The position numbers and the translations under genes are program-made. From NCBI GenBank assembly GCA_937892105.1, contig CALAUZ010000268.1, forward strand, positions 1 through 15,101: DNA of 15,101 bases, read 5' to 3'. Source of the stretch: an uncultured Fretibacterium sp. GTDB taxonomy: Bacteria; Synergistota; Synergistia; Synergistales; Aminobacteriaceae. Position 1 is the first letter of the stretch. Each line of letters starts with the position of its first letter. This document shows positions 6,753 through 13,013 of this stretch, in pieces. The notes below the pieces were generated by a model that searched no databases, had not been told where the DNA came from, and was given only the letters and a program-made list of their open reading frames with translations.

Positions 6753-7666
6753 ACTATGCGCGGGATGTATTAGGTCTTCCCGTGAAGAAGAGCGGAGATC
6801 GCTGTATGTCGATAGCCCCCGGTGAGCATCATACAAATAACGCGTTTGTGGTGTTCAATGATTGGTGGTATGACTTCAGCGCAGGGAACGGCGGAGACGT
6901 GATAGACCTTTGCGCAGTAGCTAGGCACGGAGGCGATAAGGGAGCAGCAATCCGTGAGCTAGCCGGAGATTACGGCTACAGCGTAGAGTGGGAAGAGTAC
7001 ACGCAAACCCTGAACAGCAAGATAGCATACTTTCACAGCCAGTTGCGGGAAGCCGACCGTCGTTATCTTTATCGCAGGGGTATCAAGAAGGCGACCGTAG
7101 ACCGATTACGCATTGGCTATGACCCACAGGAAGACCGTCTGATAATCCCGTATTATAAGAACGGCTATGTAGCGTATTACGTAGGACGCGACAGGAGCGG
7201 AAATCCTGAAGCCTCAAAATACAAGAAGGCAAGGCTTGACGGCCTGAACGAGAATATAGCGTGGGGACTTCACACGTTCGAGCCGAAACACCGAGAAGAT
7301 GCACTACTTATTGTCAGCAACCACCCAGAAATTGACAAGGAGGGTGTGTCAAAAAGAGACACTTCCGTGTCAAAAAGTATCCTAGAAAAGTTCTGTATTA
7401 TTACGGAGGGAGCATTTGACGCGCTGTCGTTCGAACAAGAGGGCTTTAAGGTACTTTCACCGATAAGCGGATACTTCAACAAGTCAGCCCTAAAACAGGT
7501 AATTGGTCTGTGCAAAACTCAGGATTGCGTGTATATCTGCTTTGACAGCGACAAGGCTGGCACGAAATTTCAGGTGAATATGGCACAGCTACTATTCCCG
7601 CCACCGTATAAAGTTTGTGTGCGGAATATTGCCAGAAGGCTACAAGGACATAAGCGAGTACTATGA
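6704..7666 (+). CDS. TOPRIM primase, N-terminal part
   Basis: A DnaG-type primase reading 320 residues. The N-terminus (about 10-90) is CHC2-like, with NNAFVVFNDWWYDFSAGNGGDVIDL, but the usual zinc cysteines are missing. The TOPRIM domain has FCIITEGAFDALSFEQEG (Glu235, Asp239) and VYICFDSDKAGTKF (Asp281, Asp283), so the catalytic acids are present. The last in-family residues are PPPYKV near residue 304; the remaining 16 residues up to the stop look out of frame. The missing end of TOPRIM, LPEGYKDISEYY, is found in the +1 frame from 7617. AGGAGG lies 7 bases before ATG 6704. The pair is probably one broken primase-helicase gene. Confidence 0.8.
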   Translation: MGVDRIGYIKDKYSVLDYARDVLGLPVKKSGDRCMSIAPGEHHTNNAFVVFNDWWYDFSAGNGGDVIDLCAVARHGGDKGAAIRELAGDYGYSVEWEEYTQTLNSKIAYFHSQLREADRRYLYRRGIKKATVDRLRIGYDPQEDRLIIPYYKNGYVAYYVGRDRSGNPEASKYKKARLDGLNENIAWGLHTFEPKHREDALLIVSNHPEIDKEGVSKRDTSVSKSILEKFCIITEGAFDALSFEQEGFKVLSPISGYFNKSALKQVIGLCKTQDCVYICFDSDKAGTKFQVNMAQLLFPPPYKVCVRNIARRLQGHKRVL

Positions 7667-9134
7667 GGCAGGGGGCGATTTGTTTGCTCTCGTGGAGTCG
7701 GCCAAGCCCGGAATATCGATACTAGCGGCGCACATAACCAACCGCGATGAACTGAAGAAGTTTGTGTACGAGGCAGCAAGATTTGTTGATGAGGCTGATT
7801 TAGTGGAGCTATTTGACAATCTGACGCAGTTCCCAAAAACGTGGCTATCTGCAGTGCTGAAGAAAGCCCTTCGTCCACCAATCGAGAAGATGATAATTCA
7901 GGAGATAACGAAGGCGCGAAGCCTGAAATATGTAGAAGGCTTAGGATTCTACGAGTACACGCACGGAGTGTGGGAGAAGCGTGCAGATAACCTAATCAAG
8001 AACTATTTAGCGGAGATATTAGGATACTGGGCAAGTGGCGGCAAGCTGAATAGTACCCTGCAATACCTGAAAGCTGAGACGACAACTGAGGAACTTTTTA
8101 ACCGTAAAACGATCTTCAACTTTCGGAACTGCATCCTAGACCTGCCAACTGGCGAACAGCATGAACACAATGAAAGCTACATGAGCAGTGTGCAGGCCAA
8201 GTTCGACTATGCCCCAAATGCTGATTGCGTACGCTGGAAGAAGTTTATCCGTGAAATTATGGCGGAGCGAGAAGCGTCAATGCTTCTGCTGCAGGAAATG
8301 GTAGGTTATTGCTTATACACAGACAGCTCATTGCAAAAGTGCTTTTTCCTGATGGGAGACGGAGCGAACGGCAAAAGCGTATTCCTGAACGTTATCCGAG
8401 CGGTATTCGGAGAAGCGAACGTATCGAACGTAGAGATGAGCAGCTTGATAGAACCATTCCAACGCATAAATCTCATCAACTCTCTAGTGAATATCAGCAC
8501 TGAGACCAGCTCAAACGTGAAGGGAGCAGAGAGCATCTTTAAACAGATAGTAGTGGGCGACACAATAAACGGGTGCTATAAGAACAAGGACTTTGTGAAC
8601 TTCAACCCTCGCTGTGTAATGATTTCCGCCTGCAATGAATATATCAAGTCGCGAGACACAACCTCAGGATTTCTGCGGCGAATATGCTTCATAGATTTTC
8701 CGTGCAAGTTCGAAGGAGATAAGGCAGATATCGAGCTGGAAAGCAAGCTGAAGACAGAAATGCCCGGCATCTTCAACTGGGCGTATGAGGGCTACAAGCG
8801 GCTGTGCGAGCAAAAGAAGTTCACAGAGACCCCAGAGCAGCAGGTAATGATGGAAGAGTTCATCCAGATAATGAACCCCGTAGCAGCATTTATCCGAGAA
8901 AGCCTTAGCGACAGGGTAGGGCGTATAGAGCGCAAAGCACTTTACGAGGAATATACGGCCTGGTGCAAGAGTGCTGGTCATGAAGCCCAGAGTCGAAACA
9001 AGTTCATGCAGAGTTTCCGTAAGACGATTCAACAGCTAATGCCTCACGTAGAGGAAAAGAAAGTAATGGGAGTACGATGTTTTGAGTTTGGTTTTCGTCC
9101 TATGAGCGATTTTGTAGATGAAAATCAAGACTAA
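7617..9134 (+). CDS. D5-family SF3 helicase with end of TOPRIM primase
   Basis: The first 20-30 residues, CGILPEGYKDISEYYEAGGD, are the end of a TOPRIM domain continuing the preceding primase from another frame. Then comes a D5_N-type region (about 95-240) and an SF3 ATPase: Walker A GDGANGKS (247-254), Walker B-like LVNISTET with Glu296, sensor strand CVMISACNE (333-341) and arginine pair GFLRR (351-355). Such helicases form hexameric rings that unwind DNA at the phage fork. The GTG at 7617 has no ribosome site, so this frame most likely needs the upstream primase frame. Joined, the two would give a protein of roughly 810 residues, normal for phage primase-helicases. It overlaps the next gene by 17 bases. 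Confidence 0.85.
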   Translation: MCGILPEGYKDISEYYEAGGDLFALVESAKPGISILAAHITNRDELKKFVYEAARFVDEADLVELFDNLTQFPKTWLSAVLKKALRPPIEKMIIQEITKARSLKYVEGLGFYEYTHGVWEKRADNLIKNYLAEILGYWASGGKLNSTLQYLKAETTTEELFNRKTIFNFRNCILDLPTGEQHEHNESYMSSVQAKFDYAPNADCVRWKKFIREIMAEREASMLLLQEMVGYCLYTDSSLQKCFFLMGDGANGKSVFLNVIRAVFGEANVSNVEMSSLIEPFQRINLINSLVNISTETSSNVKGAESIFKQIVVGDTINGCYKNKDFVNFNPRCVMISACNEYIKSRDTTSGFLRRICFIDFPCKFEGDKADIELESKLKTEMPGIFNWAYEGYKRLCEQKKFTETPEQQVMMEEFIQIMNPVAAFIRESLSDRVGRIERKALYEEYTAWCKSAGHEAQSRNKFMQSFRKTIQQLMPHVEEKKVMGVRCFEFGFRPMSDFVDENQD

Positions 9135-9402
9135 GGAATTTCTAGAAGAGTTATCGCGCTGGGACATCAAGGCGGAGTATGACTGGGGACGCATTATTCT
9201 TTGTGAAGGCAATGATGAAGCCCGTGCATATTACGTCGAAATGCTCAAGAAGAGTCCCGAATTTGAGGGAGCGTTAATCTGGGAGCTAGCTCAAACGGAT
9301 GAGAACATCATGTACGAAATAGAGGAACGTCGAGCGATAATTTGGGTAGAGAGTGGAGACGATTCAGTGAGGACAGCGATAATGTGTAATATTCCTCATT
9401 GA
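9118..9402 (+). CDS. hypothetical protein, 94 residues
   Basis: Not recognised. An acidic protein with a mixed helix/strand pattern: MKIKTKEFLEELSRWDIKAE, a central segment EARAYYVEMLKKSPEFEGAL and the strand RRAIIWVESG. No cysteine pairs, membrane segment or catalytic motif. The ATG overlaps the end of the D5 helicase by 17 bases and no clear ribosome site precedes it, so coupling to the helicase gene is likely. It is the last gene before the non-coding region at 9403-9737 and so closes the replication row. Confidence 0.6.
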   Translation: MKIKTKEFLEELSRWDIKAEYDWGRIILCEGNDEARAYYVEMLKKSPEFEGALIWELAQTDENIMYEIEERRAIIWVESGDDSVRTAIMCNIPH

Positions 9403-9412
9403 CACGCGTAAA

Positions 9413-9443
9413 AATTACTTATACATAGTTTACGTAAGTAATT
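9413..9443. repeat. inverted repeat after the replication row
   Basis: AATTACTTA (9413-9421) and TAAGTAATT (9435-9443) form a perfect 9-base inverted repeat with a 13-base loop, starting 10 bases after the stop of the 94-residue gene. The stem is AT-rich and no T-run follows, so it is a poor intrinsic terminator; a protein-binding operator is as likely. Confidence 0.5.
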
Positions 9444-9648
9444 AACACATATGCTACTAAATGCACCTATTCTGCCCCAACTTTTGACCTACCTTCTTTC
9501 CTTGCTATTACTACATTTCTTTTACTTTAGGGGCAAAGGGGCAAAAGAAGAGAGATAAAGTAGAGAAAAAATGAAAGAAAGGATAGGAGGCTATGTAAAA
9601 GATATAAATATACAGGTAATAAGTAGAAAAAGAGTGCCCCTAAATTTA

Positions 9649-9678
9649 TTGAGGCAAAAGGCTTGATACAGCTATATT
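9649..9678 (+). promoter_or_regulatory. candidate sigma-70-type promoter for late regulator
   Basis: TTGAGG (9649-9654) and TATATT (9673-9678) stand 18 bases apart, a workable -35/-10 pair facing the ArpU/RinA-like gene. Transcription would start near 9685, about 53 bases before the ATG and within a GGGGCA motif. It is the best promoter-like pair in this AT-rich region; chance matches are common in such DNA. Confidence 0.4.
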
Positions 9679-9695
9679 TTGTATGGGGCAGAAGT

Positions 9696-9721
9696 AATTT
9701 TAGGACTTTTGCCCTAAAATT
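9696..9721. promoter_or_regulatory. inverted repeat, possible operator or leader hairpin
   Basis: AATTTTAGG (9696-9704) and CCTAAAATT (9713-9721) form a perfect 9-base inverted repeat with an 8-base loop, ending 2 bases before the ribosome site (AAAGGAG, 9724-9730) of the following gene. A hairpin here, or a protein bound to the DNA, could control that gene's expression. Its right arm shares the TAGGG core of the GGGGCA motifs. Confidence 0.45.
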
Positions 9722-9737
9722 TGAAAGGAGACGCAGA

Positions 9738-10187
9738 ATGAAGCAGAAGGATAAATTCAGGTACGCAGAAAAGTGCCTTTACGAGTACAAGCGGAATGTA
9801 GCTGGTCTGAAGGTGTTGCGAGAGGATTTGCGAGTGATACAGACAGGTTTAGACGTTCAAGCACAGAACTATCAATACGCGTTATGCTTTACAGGCGAAG
9901 TCTCAAATCCAGTACATACAAGGGTAGAGAAGATCGAGAGTATCCAGGATCGTATACGTTATCTCGAGCGATGGACGACCCCGATAACGCAGATGATAGA
10001 GGATTTAACGGCGGAAGAGGTGCTAGAGTACTCGGAGAATAAGAATCTCATGGAGATATTGAGCTTGATGTACTTCGGGAAGAATCCTCCTGAGTCGATA
10101 ATGGAGAAGATGAAGATAACGCGGAGTTCATTTTTCCGAATTCGCCGTGAGCTAGTGAATACGACGATAAGCTACCTAGCACTCTAG
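9738..10187 (+). CDS. ArpU/RinA-like phage late transcription regulator
   Basis: A 149-residue protein starting MKQKDKFRYAEKCLYEYKRN. The N-terminal half is helical and charged, with DRIRYLERWTTPITQMIEDL in the middle. The C-terminus, LMEILSLMYFGKNPPESIMEKMKITRSSFFRIRRELVNTTISYL, is a sigma-region-4-like helix-turn-helix, as in ArpU/RinA-type regulators of Firmicute phages that activate packaging and late genes. Its site just before the terminase region fits. The ATG at 9738 is chosen over the TTG at 9663 because AAAGGAG is 7 bases upstream of it and the extra N-terminus would be non-domain sequence. The target may be the phased boxes right after its stop codon. Confidence 0.7.
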   Translation: MKQKDKFRYAEKCLYEYKRNVAGLKVLREDLRVIQTGLDVQAQNYQYALCFTGEVSNPVHTRVEKIESIQDRIRYLERWTTPITQMIEDLTAEEVLEYSENKNLMEILSLMYFGKNPPESIMEKMKITRSSFFRIRRELVNTTISYLAL

Positions 10188-10231
10188 TGATACAAAAATG
10201 GCACGATTTTGGCACGAAATTGACACTTTGA
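10188..10231 (+). promoter_or_regulatory. four TGRYAC boxes phased at 11 bp
   Basis: TGATAC (10188), TGGCAC (10199), TGGCAC (10210) and TGACAC (10221) follow each other at exactly 11 bases, one helical turn, beginning on the base after the regulator's stop codon. The two middle copies share TGGCACGA. TGGCAC at 10210 also has TACATT (10233-10238) 17 bases downstream, a possible weak promoter. An array on one DNA face suits an activator binding as a multimer; the ArpU/RinA-like protein encoded just upstream is the natural candidate. Confidence 0.55.
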
Positions 10232-10301
10232 ATACATTTTACAAAGGAGAGTCGTGATAAGCTAATAGCATTCGAAAATGGTACGTACGGTATGTAAGAA
10301 G

Positions 10302-10334
10302 AACAGCTCTTTTGACGGTCGCAAGGGAGCTGTT
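10302..10334 (+). terminator. strong hairpin before the ParB gene
   Basis: Arms at 10302-10314 (AACAGCTCTTTTG) and 10322-10334 (CAAGGGAGCTGTT) pair over 13 bases, with two G-U pairs in RNA, around the loop ACGGTCG. The following TATTAATG is only weakly T-rich, so termination may be partial. The hairpin ends about 7 bases before the GAGGAGG ribosome site region of the ParB-like gene and could instead control its translation or be a processing site. Confidence 0.45.
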
Positions 10335-10356
10335 TATTAATGAGGAGGTGTAGAGG

Positions 10357-11430
10357 ATGAGAATCGAGAGTAAGGAAATATCAGAATTAATACCAGCCCC
10401 GTACAATCCGCGTAAAGATATTCAGCCTGGAGATGTGGAGTACGAGAAGCTGAAACGATCATTGCATGAGTTCGGATATGTTGAGCCAGTAATCTGGAAT
10501 GCTCAAACCGGGCATGTAGTAGGCGGACACCAGAGATTAAAAGTTCTCCGTGAACTTGGAGAGACAGAAATAGATTGCGTGATAGTGGACTTGACGGATG
10601 CGGAAGAAAAAGCCCTGAACATAGCCTTGAACAAAATTAGCAATGATTGGGACATTGAGAAACTCGAAGCCTTACTGCGAGACCTTCAGAGCACAGACAT
10701 AGATATATCGCTGACCGGTTTTGACTTGGAGGATATTGACGCACTACTAAATGTTGAGGAGATTGAAGAAGAAGATGAAGGTTATTACGGCGATGAGCGG
10801 GAAAAAACGTATAACCTTTATCGTCTTCATGAATACGATGAAGCGAGGACAGCCGGATATTATCAGTTCCCTACTCTTAAGGCATGCCATTATGTACCAG
10901 ATGAGTTGATAGGCTTTAACTATGTGAAGAGCTGGAAAGGACAGCGTGAAGGCTTAGGAGTGCATTTTTTCATAGACGATTACCAGTTTGAACGAATATG
11001 GCGTAGTCCTTATGAGAATATCGAGCGTCTGAGAGGATTTAGTTGTGTACTGACACCAGATTTTTCGACGTACTCAGATATGCCGATGGCGATGAAAATC
11101 TGGAACATATACCGTGCGCGATTGATAGGGCAGGTAATGCAGGACGCAGGGCTGAATGTGATACCAGCATTGAGAGATTTAGGAGACGGGACACGAGATT
11201 TCTGCTTTGATGGGATAGCGTCAGGGGGAGTGTATGCAATATCTACAGTTGGAGTGTGTAATACAGATGAGGACTTCAAGAGATTATGTCGCGATGAAGT
11301 TTTAGGGATCATTGAGAGGGTGAAGCCAGAATGCTTAATAGTGTACGGCTCAGTGAGGACAATGGGCTATGACTTTGAAGGAGTGCCAGTGAAATATATA
11401 GCTTCCCGTCAGTGGGATAAAAGGGAGTGA
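10357..11430 (+). CDS. ParB-like N-terminus fused to DUF4417
   Basis: A 357-residue protein. Residues 1-100 are a ParB/sulfiredoxin-fold domain: IPAPYNPRK (about 12-20) and VVGGHQRLKVLRELG (54-68), the conserved nucleotide-binding box, then ALNIALNKISNDWD. An acidic linker (EEIEEEDEG) follows. The C-terminal part (about 160-357) is DUF4417, recognised by RGFSCVLTPDFSTYSDMPMA, IWNIYRARLIG, AGLNVIPALRDLGDG and CFDGIASGGVYAISTVG. ParB-like domains close to terminase and DNA methylase genes are common in phages and are not plasmid partition proteins; what DUF4417 does is not known. A ribosome site (GAGGAGGTG) precedes the ATG. A DNA methylase gene starts 3.5 kb downstream. Confidence 0.85.
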   Translation: MRIESKEISELIPAPYNPRKDIQPGDVEYEKLKRSLHEFGYVEPVIWNAQTGHVVGGHQRLKVLRELGETEIDCVIVDLTDAEEKALNIALNKISNDWDIEKLEALLRDLQSTDIDISLTGFDLEDIDALLNVEEIEEEDEGYYGDEREKTYNLYRLHEYDEARTAGYYQFPTLKACHYVPDELIGFNYVKSWKGQREGLGVHFFIDDYQFERIWRSPYENIERLRGFSCVLTPDFSTYSDMPMAMKIWNIYRARLIGQVMQDAGLNVIPALRDLGDGTRDFCFDGIASGGVYAISTVGVCNTDEDFKRLCRDEVLGIIERVKPECLIVYGSVRTMGYDFEGVPVKYIASRQWDKRE

Positions 11431-11441
11431 AGAGAATATAG

Positions 11442-11780
11442 ATGCCAAAAGGGAACAGCGGTATAAAGCGTGGCGGGAAGAAGCAAGCATCTAAGAAAGA
11501 GGAAACATTTGCATGGCCTGGTCTTGGAAAAATGTCCTCAGAAGCGTTGAGAGCAATATTAGGAGCATCAGTTGGGACAAAAATACAAGTGAATGTGATA
11601 GGTTTTGGTTCATACGGTACATCAGAGTATGAAATAACATTACATGGAATGAGTAAAAAGATGCTTAGTTATAGGCATAAGCACGGAGATGGTTATCATA
11701 AACCTTTGGTGTTATCGAAAGCGAATATCAAGAAGAAGTTAAGTAGTGCAGAATTGACGCTGATTTATCCTAATGTTTAA
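11442..11780 (+). CDS. unknown protein with MPKGNSGIKRGG leader
   Basis: A 112-residue basic protein. The first 12 residues, MPKGNSGIKRGG, are identical to the start of the next protein, after which the sequences diverge: here KKQASKKEETFAWPGLGKM, then a beta-rich part with TKIQVNVIGFGSYGTSEYEI and a basic tail LSKANIKKKLSSAELTLIYP. I do not recognise the domain. No membrane segment or signal peptide of the Sec type. The gene lies between ParB-DUF4417 and the ADP-ribosyltransferase; its base composition is more AT-rich than the terminase genes. It could be a partner or a second cargo protein using the same leader. Confidence 0.65.
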   Translation: MPKGNSGIKRGGKKQASKKEETFAWPGLGKMSSEALRAILGASVGTKIQVNVIGFGSYGTSEYEITLHGMSKKMLSYRHKHGDGYHKPLVLSKANIKKKLSSAELTLIYPNV

Positions 11781-11799
11781 GTATGAGAGGTAAGGGCAA

Positions 11800-12531
11800 A
11801 TGCCTAAAGGGAATAGTGGAATAAAACGGGGCGGCGGTAAGTCAGGTGCAAAAAGTGAACCTACGGTGCGTGGAGTGCCGCAGTCTAAGATAGACCAACT
11901 AAGAGGAGAGCGGGATCATATACCTTCATCACAATATACGTGGCAAGTAATTAGAGATGATTACGCTAGAGTTGGAATTACTATTACGGAAGAAGAAGCT
12001 AAATATATAAAGCGAGCTGTTGGAGATTATACATGTGGACATGATACGGATATGCGTAAGGCATTGCGTTTGAAGCAAACAGGGCGTGAGCATGATTTGA
12101 CATCTGAGCAGAAGATATATCTTAAGCAGTATGAAGCAATAGCAGAGTATTGTAAAGTAGCTCCTGTCCTGCCTTCAAGCAAGCACAGCATAATATACAG
12201 GGGAATAAAACGATCAACAATAACGCCTCAATATACAGCAGGTATACTTGCTTTGAAAAAAGGAGACACATGGAATGTTGATAGTATGCCAACATCGTTT
12301 TCAACTAAAATAGGGATAGCTATGGGTTTTTCCCACCATAATGGGAAAAATGGCATAATAATACATATGCCAACTGCGAAGATGAAAAACACGCCATCAA
12401 TTATGGGTTTATCACATTATCAGGGTGAGTACGAAGCATTTGTTGCTGATTATAACTGGAAAGTAGCGGGTATCTCAGATCAGAGTAAACAAGGTGATGG
12501 ATATTATCATATTTATTTGGAGAAACCATAA
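11800..12531 (+). CDS. mono-ADP-ribosyltransferase with MPKGNSGIKRGG leader
   Basis: A 243-residue protein. After the leader (1-12) and a linker comes a helical region with DYTCGHDTDMRKALR (76-90), like the small helices that open R-S-E class ADP-ribosyltransferases. The three catalytic motifs follow in order: IIYRG (131-135, Arg134), TSFSTKIGIAMGF (165-177, the STS motif) and QGEYEAF (208-214, ExE with Glu210 and Glu212). This fits transfer of ADP-ribose from NAD+ to a protein, by the ExE pattern often to arginine; the target is unknown. No secretion signal is present. It stands in an AT-richer island with its neighbours. The fold assignment is from motifs and is good; activity is untested. 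Confidence 0.8.
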   Translation: MPKGNSGIKRGGGKSGAKSEPTVRGVPQSKIDQLRGERDHIPSSQYTWQVIRDDYARVGITITEEEAKYIKRAVGDYTCGHDTDMRKALRLKQTGREHDLTSEQKIYLKQYEAIAEYCKVAPVLPSSKHSIIYRGIKRSTITPQYTAGILALKKGDTWNVDSMPTSFSTKIGIAMGFSHHNGKNGIIIHMPTAKMKNTPSIMGLSHYQGEYEAFVADYNWKVAGISDQSKQGDGYYHIYLEKP

Positions 12532-12554
12532 GGATTACGCTATTATTTTGATGT

Positions 12555-12568
12555 CATAATGTGTTATG
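12555..12568. repeat. short inverted repeat before DUF6508-like gene
   Basis: CATAA (12555-12559) and TTATG (12564-12568) flank TGTG in an AT-rich 67-base gap. It may be an operator for the following gene, but five-base arms in AT-rich DNA are easily due to chance. Confidence 0.25.
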
Positions 12569-12598
12569 TTAATAAAATTTAGAGGAGGTATGCTAATT

Positions 12599-12946
12599 AT
12601 GACAAAAGCAGAGCAGCGCAAGGTTTTTATGGAGCTTCGTGATATGTGTAAAAATCCGAAGTTTGAGCAAATTGGGGGTATGACGTTTAGTAAGGGCGAG
12701 GAATATTCTCGTATATATAGTGGACTAGAAAAGACAGGTAATCTTGATGTTAATTATGCTGATAACCTAAAGAATAATGATGGTTATGAGCTTGCTGCTA
12801 ATCCTGAGAAATTGACATTCAAAGAGTGTTGTACTGTATTGACGTTTTTGCTTAGAGCAGAACATTGGTCTGAGGGTGCTTTTACAGAAGCACTTGCTGA
12901 TGGATCTGTATATAAAGTTTTGTCACGATTGGTGGAAGCTATGTAA
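12599..12946 (+). CDS. DUF6508-like protein, 115 residues
   Basis: Starts MTKAEQRKVFMELRDMCKNP. The C-terminal part, TFKECCTVLTFLLRAEHWSEGAFTEALADGSVYKVLSRLVEAM, has the R-x-E..x.x.G.......DG....L.RL pattern of DUF6508, a small family of unknown role seen in bacteria and phages. ATG 12599 is preferred over 12590 and 12566: AGAGGAGG (12581-12588) is 10 bases before it but only 1 base before 12590. It has its own strong ribosome site and a 67-base AT-rich gap from the ADP-ribosyltransferase gene, so it may be expressed separately. An immunity or antitoxin role toward the transferase is possible from position alone. Confidence 0.6.
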   Translation: MTKAEQRKVFMELRDMCKNPKFEQIGGMTFSKGEEYSRIYSGLEKTGNLDVNYADNLKNNDGYELAANPEKLTFKECCTVLTFLLRAEHWSEGAFTEALADGSVYKVLSRLVEAM

Positions 12947-12954
12947 TGAAAATA

Positions 12955-12981
12955 AAGATTGCCATATGTTCGGCAATTCTT
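12955..12981 (+). terminator. imperfect hairpin before terminase genes
   Basis: ATTGCC (12958-12963) and GGCAAT (12972-12977) pair exactly, and the flanks AAGA and TCTT extend the stem with a one-base bulge. No T-run follows. It may reduce read-through into the terminase genes or be an mRNA stabiliser; weak evidence. Confidence 0.3.
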
Positions 12982-13013
12982 GGCGTATGGGAAGGGAGGA
13001 AAGATAATGAGCT

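Larger units (their letters stand above)
9403..9737 (+). other. AT-rich non-coding region with GGGGCA motifs
   Basis: 335 bases without a supported gene, the longest gap in the window. It has a pyrimidine-rich stretch (about 9486-9528) followed at once by a purine-rich one (about 9529-9591). The hexamer GGGGCA occurs at 9530, 9538 and 9685, its complement TGCCCC at 9473 and 9635, and a near copy TGCCCT at 9710. The longer form TTTAGGGGCA (9526-9535) has an exact inverted partner at 9635-9644. The region separates the replication genes from the late regulator, so it may be a regulatory switch or a replication origin with iteron-like sites. Neither role is shown by sequence alone. Confidence 0.6.

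Noticed and set aside
7570..7881. Minus-strand open frames, such as this one and others of 60-150 residues across the window
   Set aside because: All lie opposite strong + strand domain-bearing genes, lack domains and good ribosome sites, and are expected from the codon bias.
9773..10042. Alternative frame of 89 residues inside the late regulator gene
   Set aside because: Overlaps the regulator fully in another frame, has no domain and an arginine-rich shadow composition.
10199..10217. TGGCACG followed by TGGCA resembles a sigma-54 -24/-12 promoter
   Set aside because: The -12 element would need TTGC and has TGGC; the exact 11-base repetition over four boxes explains the sequence better as an operator array.
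10279..10341. Possible 20-residue peptide MVRTVCKKNSSFDGRKGAVY
   Set aside because: No ribosome site close to its ATG, and the bases are better explained by the hairpin at 10302-10334.
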